From assembly GCA_964388235.1 (NCBI GenBank), contig CAYLXN010000006.1, positions 1 through 35,132 of the forward strand: a DNA stretch of 35,132 nt, in the 5' to 3' direction. The position numbers and the translations under genes were made by a program. The notes below the pieces were generated by a model. The model had not been told where the DNA came from. It searched no databases and saw only the letters and a program-made list of their open reading frames with translations. The stretch is from CAYLXN01 sp964388235. Lineage in GTDB: Bacteria; Patescibacteriota; Saccharimonadia; Saccharimonadales; Saccharimonadaceae. Each line of letters opens with the position of its first letter. The stretch's first letter is position 1. Positions 30,539 to 35,132 of this stretch are shown piece by piece.

Positions 30539-31273
30539 TTATCTTTCTTCGCTTAATACTTCTTCTAGCGTCATACCAGTCTGCTCAACCAGTTGCATCA
30601 CTCGAGCGTAACTTTGACGCGTCGGCCCAAGCACACCAATGTAGCTTTTGTCGCTGTACGGCGATCGAAATCGACTAATAATCAGCGTCGCGCCCGAAGC
30701 CTTGCCAATCGGATTTTCCGAACCAATGAAAACATTAATCCGCTCAACTGGCCGAGCCTCAAGCAGCCACGGCTCGAGATTGTCAATCAAGCTTGATAGC
30801 GCCAGCACGCTTTGCCGATCATCAAGCTCAGGCCGATCAAGCAAATTAGTCAGGCCGCAAGTGTATAGCTGATCGCCAATGGTCGCAAAACCCAAATTAT
30901 CCGTCAGTTCCGACAGCATTCGCACTGCCACTCGTATCGTCGCGCCCGCCTTGCCCGAAACTGCACCCAATTTGCGCTCCAGAATTCGATTAGTTCGATG
31001 TTGCACCACTACAGGATGAATTTCATCTTGGCGTTTTTGGTTAAGATAATTGACGTAAGCTCGGTAGCCTTTATCAGTCGGCACTCGCCCCGCCGAAGTG
31101 TGAGGCTGCTCAATCAAACCCAAATTTTCCAGCTTGACCATATCTAAACGAATCGTGGCACTCGACACGCCAAATAACTTCGCCAACATGACACTGCCGA
31201 TCGGCACCGCCACCTCTGAATATTGCTCAACGATAGCGATCAAAATCTCCAGTTGACGTTCGGTTAATTTCAT
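30539..31273 (-). CDS. hrcA: Heat-shock repressor HrcA, short form
   Basis: HrcA represses chaperone operons by binding CIRCE. The 244-residue protein has the N-terminal winged helix (LTERQLEILIAIVEQYSEVA and SSATIRLDMVKLENLGLIEQ) ending in PHTSAGRVPTDKGYRAYV, and the C-terminal YIGVLGPTRQSYARVMQLVE. B. subtilis HrcA is about 343 residues, so roughly 100 residues in the middle (the GAF-like/inserted dimer region) are missing or reduced. A CIRCE-like element lies upstream, so it is probably autoregulated. GGAG lies 14 bases before the ATG, which is far for a Shine-Dalgarno. Confidence 0.92.
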   Translation of the reverse strand: MKLTERQLEILIAIVEQYSEVAVPIGSVMLAKLFGVSSATIRLDMVKLENLGLIEQPHTSAGRVPTDKGYRAYVNYLNQKRQDEIHPVVVQHRTNRILERKLGAVSGKAGATIRVAVRMLSELTDNLGFATIGDQLYTCGLTNLLDRPELDDRQSVLALSSLIDNLEPWLLEARPVERINVFIGSENPIGKASGATLIISRFRSPYSDKSYIGVLGPTRQSYARVMQLVEQTGMTLEEVLSEER

Positions 31274-31352
31274 TTTTATAATTTTTTCTCCATCTAATTT
31301 TCAAATTCTCAGGCGAGGCGAAGCTGATTTCACCGCCGCTGGAATACTTGAT

Positions 31353-31361
31353 ATTATAACA
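31353..31361 (-). promoter_or_regulatory. Extended -10 promoter of hrcA-grpE
   Basis: Minus-strand TGT-TATAAT. TTGCCT lies 17 bases upstream as -35, inside the CIRCE-like repeat. The leader to hrcA is about 73 nt. Confidence 0.65.
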
Positions 31362-31365
31362 ATTT

Positions 31366-31392
31366 TTAGCAGTCAAGGCAATCAAGTGCTAA
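31366..31392. promoter_or_regulatory. CIRCE operator (HrcA binding site)
   Basis: Plus strand TTAGCAGTC, nine bases, AAGTGCTAA. It matches the CIRCE consensus TTAGCACTC-N9-GAGTGCTAA at 16 of 18 arm positions with the exact nine-base spacer. It lies directly upstream of the hrcA -10 and covers the -35. Confidence 0.88.
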
Positions 31393-31399
31393 ATTATCA

Positions 31400-31425
31400 A
31401 AAAAGAGCCGCTACTGGCTCTTTTT
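31400..31425 (-). terminator. Terminator overlapping the end of tdk
   Basis: Stem AAAAAGAGCC / GGCTCTTTTT with loop GCTACT, followed on the minus strand by a T-run. The upstream arm encodes the last tdk codons (KKSQ) and the loop holds the stop. Confidence 0.8.
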
Positions 31426-32001
31426 GGTTGCTTTCTGAACAGCGCGATCGTAACACTGATAGCACATCGCCTTGTAGGCTTCATTGCCACCAATAACCAC
31501 CTGCTCACCCTCAGTCATCACCTCGCCTTTACTATTTAGGCGAGCGTTGACCGACGCCTTGGTGCCACACGCGCAAACGCTTTTGATCTCGCTGATTGAT
31601 TCACTCAATTCAAACAAGCGTTTACTGCCTGGAAAAAGTCGATTCTGAAAATCAGTTTTCAAGCCGTAGCACATAACAATTACCTGTTCACGATCGACGA
31701 TTCGACGCAGCTGTTCAACTTGAACTTCGGTCAAAAATTGAGCTTCATCAGCAATCACTACATCAGGCCTAGTGTCGAGCTCGTGAAATAATTTCACCAA
31801 ATCGTCGCTAGCTGCGATCATTTGCGCGTCGGATTCTAGTCCAATTCTCGAGCGCAATTTGTTGACTCCGTCACGAGTATCGATACTTGGCTTGATTAGC
31901 CAAACCACGCTATTACCCTCTTCGTAATTAAACTTCGTGATCAAAGCTTGAGCAGTTTTCGAGCTACCCATCGCTCCGTATTTAAAGTACAACTTTGCCA
32001 T
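31411..32001 (-). CDS. tdk: Thymidine kinase
   Basis: Phosphorylates thymidine to dTMP in nucleoside salvage, fitting a host-dependent lifestyle. The 196-residue TK1-type protein has the P-loop GAMGSSKTAQAL, DEAQFLTEVQVEQL as Walker B/lid region, and zinc ligands in CACGTKASVNARL and MCYQCYDRA. The Ser in GSSKT replaces the usual Gly of SGKT. A strong Shine-Dalgarno (AAAGGAGGA) lies nine bases before the ATG, and the leader is about 30 nt from TGC-TATAAT. The 3' end overlaps its own terminator. The gene is single, between the SGNH esterase and hrcA. Confidence 0.95.
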   Translation of the reverse strand: MAKLYFKYGAMGSSKTAQALITKFNYEEGNSVVWLIKPSIDTRDGVNKLRSRIGLESDAQMIAASDDLVKLFHELDTRPDVVIADEAQFLTEVQVEQLRRIVDREQVIVMCYGLKTDFQNRLFPGSKRLFELSESISEIKSVCACGTKASVNARLNSKGEVMTEGEQVVIGGNEAYKAMCYQCYDRAVQKATKKSQ

Positions 32002-32037
32002 CTTCTTGTGTCCTCCTTTTTTGGATTTGTTCTTCTA

Positions 32038-32046
32038 ATTATAGCA
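32038..32046 (-). promoter_or_regulatory. Extended -10 promoter of tdk
   Basis: Minus-strand TGC-TATAAT followed by a leader with AAAGGAGGA before the ATG. Confidence 0.65.
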
Positions 32047-32099
32047 AATCACCAATAGAAATAGCGCAAGCGTTGTAGAAAAAATGTTGTGAAATAAAT

Positions 32100-34262
32100 T
32101 TACCGATGCAATTTTTTGGCCATCAACCAGCCACCAATCACCAACATAGCAACTACTGACGCAATCACTACAATAGCCAACCAGGGTGATTTTTTAGTTG
32201 AAACTAGTTCTTCATCAGTAGGAGCATCTGCCTCATCCAATTCAACAGCTTCTTGATTTTGGTTTTCATGAGACTTTTCAGATTGTGGTTTAGTGACTGG
32301 TTTTTTATTTTCTTTAGCCACAAAGTCGCCATAGCCGAAAAACCTCAGCCAATTTTGTGCCTGCGTGCCTAATAAATTATTTGGCAATCGCACCTCAATC
32401 TTTGGCTGAACATCATCAGCAACAGATCTAGCTGGAGTCGGAGCCTCCTCTTCATCACCACTCCTACCGATCATATTATTGACATAGTTTTTAAAATCCT
32501 GATCACAGGCATCACCAAGGCCGTCGCCATCATGATCAGCTTGCGATTGATTCGCTACCGACGGACAGTTGTCAATGGTACTGTCAACCATATCTCCATC
32601 AGCCGAAACCGTAAGCCAACTTTTTGTGGTATTTGTCAAACCATTTGAGTCCGTCACTCGCAAAGACATCGGCCCATTTAACTCTTCACTCCATGATCTA
32701 GTCACAAAATAACTTTCGGTCGTCTGATCATAATCGCCATCGCCATCCCAATCCCATTCGTATTTTACAATCCGACCATAATCTGAGTACGAACCGCCAC
32801 CGTCAACAGTAATTTGTTCGCCAATTCGAGCAATATAAGGGCCATTTATCCAAGCTTCTGGTGGCTTAACAGCCAGTCGCCCTATCGTAGTTTGCAACGC
32901 GCGAGCCCCCGAATACTGATAATAGTAATCAACAAAATTATAATCATGAATCCCATCGACAATGCTAACTTTTTCACAAAATCGATTATAGAAAAAGGGC
33001 GGCCGTCCATCTTTGGTTATCACAGCATTAGACGACGGGCAAGTTCCCGCCACTGAGCAATCTGTTTCTTGTTTGTAACAAATCGGCAGCGAAATTCCGT
33101 CTAGCTTTTCCTGATCAAATAGTTGCTTAAGGATTGAAGCGTAACCAGCGTAGCCTGAATCATTCGGGTGGTACCATTCTGCTATATCGAAAGACCAAGG
33201 TTCGCCAAAATCTGTCAACCAACGCTGAGGATTGCGGTGAATACTATTGTCTGGCTCGTGACCAGCAAAAGTCGAATGAGCACTCAAAAACATAGCCTGA
33301 TTTGGATATTGCCGGTTAAACTCATCAACCGCTTGCCGCTGCACCTGATCACCTAGCTGGCCTAACTCTCTAATTGCCTTAGAGGTGTTGTATTTGTTAC
33401 CCCTACCGCCAATCGTAAAATTATCGTCCAGTGACAGCAACGGATAGCCCATCAAAATAATCTTAGCGTCATCACGCAAGCCACGGTTCTTGATGGCATG
33501 GAGGGTGGTTTTAAGATTATTTAGTAAATCCCCAGGTATTTTTTGTCTAGCCGAATCAATTAATCTACTACATTCCTTTTCATTTCTATAGAAAAAACAC
33601 TCCGCTACAATCTTATCAAATTTCAGATCATTACCACCAATCGTTAACAGCACCAAATCAGTATCGTAATCAACATTTTCAACCTGAGGACTCAGATACT
33701 GCTGACATTGGTAAGTAGCAAGTGTGTAATCAGACCCAGCTGCAAAATTGAAAAAATCGCCAAACCGACCAAAATTATTAAATTTTTTAGGAATGTATTC
33801 CGTCTTGGTAATTTTTATTTCGTTGGCGATTTGGCTATCCCAATCATAATTACTATAAAAAGAGCAGGCGTCTTTTTCTTGCAACGCCCTTTTCATCTGA
33901 TCCTGACTGATATTACCCCTCTGCTTAACAGTTATTGGACGGCTTGATTCAAGCTCCCGAAAATTAATTAAATCACTAGTTACTGACCCGGAACAAGCTC
34001 GATTCCGATAGCGAACAGCGATCCCATGTTCTCGAAGATGCCAGACAAACCGATTTGCCCAGTTACCCTGACTGCGGTAACAGCCATTAACACCAGCATA
34101 ACTTCCAGTCCCATTGCCAGCCGAATAAGAGTCACCTAGCAAAACTACGTTCAATTTAGAAATTGGATCAAGATTTAGAGCTTTAACGGGCTGAGTTAGT
34201 AAATTCATACACAAGGTTTGCAGTAAGCCAAACGTAAACAGCCAAACTACTTTTCTTTTCAT
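32100..34262 (-). CDS. Secreted, membrane-anchored SGNH esterase with PKD and TSP3-like segments
   Basis: A 720-residue surface protein. A signal peptide (about 1-28) is followed by an SGNH/GDSL hydrolase domain with LLGDSYSAGNG (S45, block I), LLTIGGNDLKF (near 207, the Gly-Asn block) and WYHPNDSGYAG (near 362, the His block). The middle (about 470-560) carries a PKD-like beta domain with ITVDGGGSYSDYGRI and a WDWDGDGDYD calcium-type loop, then a thrombospondin type 3-like segment DHDGDGLGDACD. The C-terminus has an acidic linker and one membrane helix (WLAIVVIASVVAMLVIGGWL, 694-713) with a short basic tail. It probably cleaves ester bonds in host or wall glycans or lipids. AGGTAGGT precedes the ATG. 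Confidence 0.88.
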   Translation of the reverse strand: MKRKVVWLFTFGLLQTLCMNLLTQPVKALNLDPISKLNVVLLGDSYSAGNGTGSYAGVNGCYRSQGNWANRFVWHLREHGIAVRYRNRACSGSVTSDLINFRELESSRPITVKQRGNISQDQMKRALQEKDACSFYSNYDWDSQIANEIKITKTEYIPKKFNNFGRFGDFFNFAAGSDYTLATYQCQQYLSPQVENVDYDTDLVLLTIGGNDLKFDKIVAECFFYRNEKECSRLIDSARQKIPGDLLNNLKTTLHAIKNRGLRDDAKIILMGYPLLSLDDNFTIGGRGNKYNTSKAIRELGQLGDQVQRQAVDEFNRQYPNQAMFLSAHSTFAGHEPDNSIHRNPQRWLTDFGEPWSFDIAEWYHPNDSGYAGYASILKQLFDQEKLDGISLPICYKQETDCSVAGTCPSSNAVITKDGRPPFFYNRFCEKVSIVDGIHDYNFVDYYYQYSGARALQTTIGRLAVKPPEAWINGPYIARIGEQITVDGGGSYSDYGRIVKYEWDWDGDGDYDQTTESYFVTRSWSEELNGPMSLRVTDSNGLTNTTKSWLTVSADGDMVDSTIDNCPSVANQSQADHDGDGLGDACDQDFKNYVNNMIGRSGDEEEAPTPARSVADDVQPKIEVRLPNNLLGTQAQNWLRFFGYGDFVAKENKKPVTKPQSEKSHENQNQEAVELDEADAPTDEELVSTKKSPWLAIVVIASVVAMLVIGGWLMAKKLHR

Positions 34263-34268
34263 AATTAC

Positions 34269-34763
34269 CTACCTAGACATTTTCTTTATTCTTATGCTTA
34301 CATAATCCTTCTCAAAAAAGACAAGCAGACTCAACCTTTCCTTCCTCCCAGAAAAATATAAATACCCATCATCTTTACCACTATTAAACTCCTCCCACCC
34401 ATTATCTAACGCAATAGTTTTCAACTCCGCCATGGTTTGCTCGTCAGTTTTTCCATCGGCTCGCTGGTAGTCACTGCTGACTGAGCCATAGCTTTCTTTG
34501 ATGAATCTATGAGCAGGGTAGATATATCTCTCTTTGAGTTTCATGCCAGCTACATCTTCAGCCAGGATTGGTTCATAAAGCTCTTGCATGGTTTGTTTTT
34601 CTTCAACAAAGTTTTTAAGCCAAAAGATTGACGGAAAAGAGATAACAACAAACAAAATTAATAAAATGATTTGTTTTAAGATTTTAAGAGCTTTAGCTTT
34701 AGATGATTTAATATTAGTTTGAGACGGTTTTGGTTTGGTTGATTAGTGCTTGGTGTTAGTCAT
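34269..34763 (-). pseudogene. Membrane protein gene with a premature TAA
   Basis: From ATG 34763 the frame reads MTNTKH, then TAA at 34745-34743, then continues open without interruption to 34269. The continuation begins STKPKPSQTNIKSSK, a Lys-rich cytoplasmic stretch, followed by a hydrophobic segment (ILLILFVVISFPSIFWL) and about 105 further residues of a soluble domain with EVD-like charged helices and SIRIKKMSR at the end. The composition across the stop suggests one original gene. Downstream starts available are TTG (34655) or non-ATG codons. It may be a recent pseudogene, use internal initiation, or be read through. Family not recognised. Confidence 0.55.
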
Positions 34764-34773
34764 AATTGATCTA

Positions 34774-34801
34774 ATTTTATACCCGCGATTGGAAATGTCA
34801 A
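34774..34801 (-). promoter_or_regulatory. Promoter of the interrupted membrane protein gene
   Basis: Minus-strand TTGACA, 16 bases, TAAAAT, ten bases before the ATG at 34763. It lies just behind the stop of the ABC ATPase gene. Confidence 0.55.
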
Positions 34802-34804
34802 CGG

Positions 34805-35132
34805 TTATTTAATTTGCGATTCAAACATTTCATAAAATTGACCTTTTCTGGCCAGCAATTCCTCAATTGTGCCTGATTCGACGATCCGCCCTTCGTTCAT
34901 CATATAAATCACATCTGCTTTTTCGATCGTCGTCAGCCGATGACTGACAATAATAATCGTCTCGCCCGCCCGCTTGAACAATCGCTTAAAAATTCGCGCT
35001 TCAGCCAACGCATCGATAGCACTAGTTGGCTCATCCAAAATCATTATCGGGCTATTGCGGTAAAAATTACGCGCCAAAGCCAACCGTTGCCATTGCCCGC
35101 CAGACAAATCCACCGAATTTTTGCCATTTTTT
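34805..35132 (-). CDS. ABC exporter ATPase domain, C-terminal part
   Basis: The frame enters from beyond the window edge; a GTG at 35113 is inside the gene and not its start. The visible 108 residues hold the ABC signature LSGGQWQRLALARN, Walker B MILDEPTSAID and the H-loop SHRLTT. This is the type found in fused membrane/ATPase exporters such as MsbA-like transporters. The end MFESQIK is typical of exporter C-termini. Substrate and transmembrane part are outside the window. It ends at TAA 34805-34807; the promoter of the next gene starts immediately. Confidence 0.9.
   Translation of the reverse strand, partial: KNGKNSVDLSGGQWQRLALARNFYRNSPIMILDEPTSAIDALAEARIFKRLFKRAGETIIIVSHRLTTIEKADVIYMMNEGRIVESGTIEELLARKGQFYEMFESQIK

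Noticed and set aside
1..35132. CRISPR arrays, insertion sequences, prophage or conjugation genes
   Set aside because: No regularly spaced repeats, transposase motifs, terminal inverted repeats or phage structural gene sets were seen; the baseplate-J-like protein is a membrane protein in a division operon.

Overview
The window reads as a compact chromosomal segment of a Patescibacteria/CPR bacterium, most likely Candidatus Saccharibacteria (TM7). This rests on several things: a zinc-free bL32 and small single-copy housekeeping genes; phosphoketolase, Pta and AckA as an energy module; a MurF-like ligase without its first domain; an AlaRS without C-Ala; and no gene for rimM or trmD beside rpsP. 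The placement is inference, since no database search was possible. Stop codons are mostly TAA with some TAG. TGA is used by only two genes (acpS and a methyltransferase), so the standard code is assumed. There are no insertion sequences, prophage genes, CRISPR arrays or rRNAs. One tRNA (Lys) is present.

Layout. 1-690: start of a leftward gene, then two rightward gene remnants and a strong terminator. 695-3326: ruvC and dut (divergent, 47 bp apart), a peroxiredoxin and an HD phosphohydrolase. 3417-6321: leftward rpmF-nusB-nudix-rnc-rpsP operon, with khpA behind its own promoter. 6358-7136: a membrane protein with an SH3-like segment, ending in a terminator shared with leuS. 7134-14042: leftward murF-like/leuS pair, a candidate structured ncRNA, and the obgE-sbcB pair. 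14044-19992: cell-envelope block, with ftsA, a baseplate-J-like membrane protein, ruvX and mltG in tightly coupled order, then a LysM/CHAP peptidoglycan hydrolase. 20016-23205: alaS and ackA. 23241-26727: rightward operon of an acyl carrier protein, an S15/CocE-type hydrolase, acpS and pta. 26721-29679: phosphoketolase and a methyltransferase, convergent with pta. 29733-31425: a possible short RNA, tRNA-Lys, and hrcA-grpE under a CIRCE operator. 31402-35132: tdk, a secreted and membrane-anchored SGNH esterase with PKD and thrombospondin-3-like segments, a membrane protein with a premature stop, and the end of an ABC exporter ATPase.

How it fits together. Phosphoketolase makes acetyl phosphate, AckA turns it into ATP and acetate, and Pta interconverts it with acetyl-CoA. 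Pta lies in an operon with a carrier protein and the enzyme that activates it, but no fatty-acid synthesis gene is visible. That group is the best candidate for an undescribed small pathway. A second candidate is the ncRNA near 10993-11132, which has a strong promoter, a closing helix, an internal hairpin with a possible pseudoknot, and a terminator.

A global feature is the promoter style. Most genes carry TGn-TATAAT, and for many the -10 box ends only 6 to 9 bases before the ATG, implying leaderless or near-leaderless mRNAs. Genes with longer leaders have clear Shine-Dalgarno sequences.
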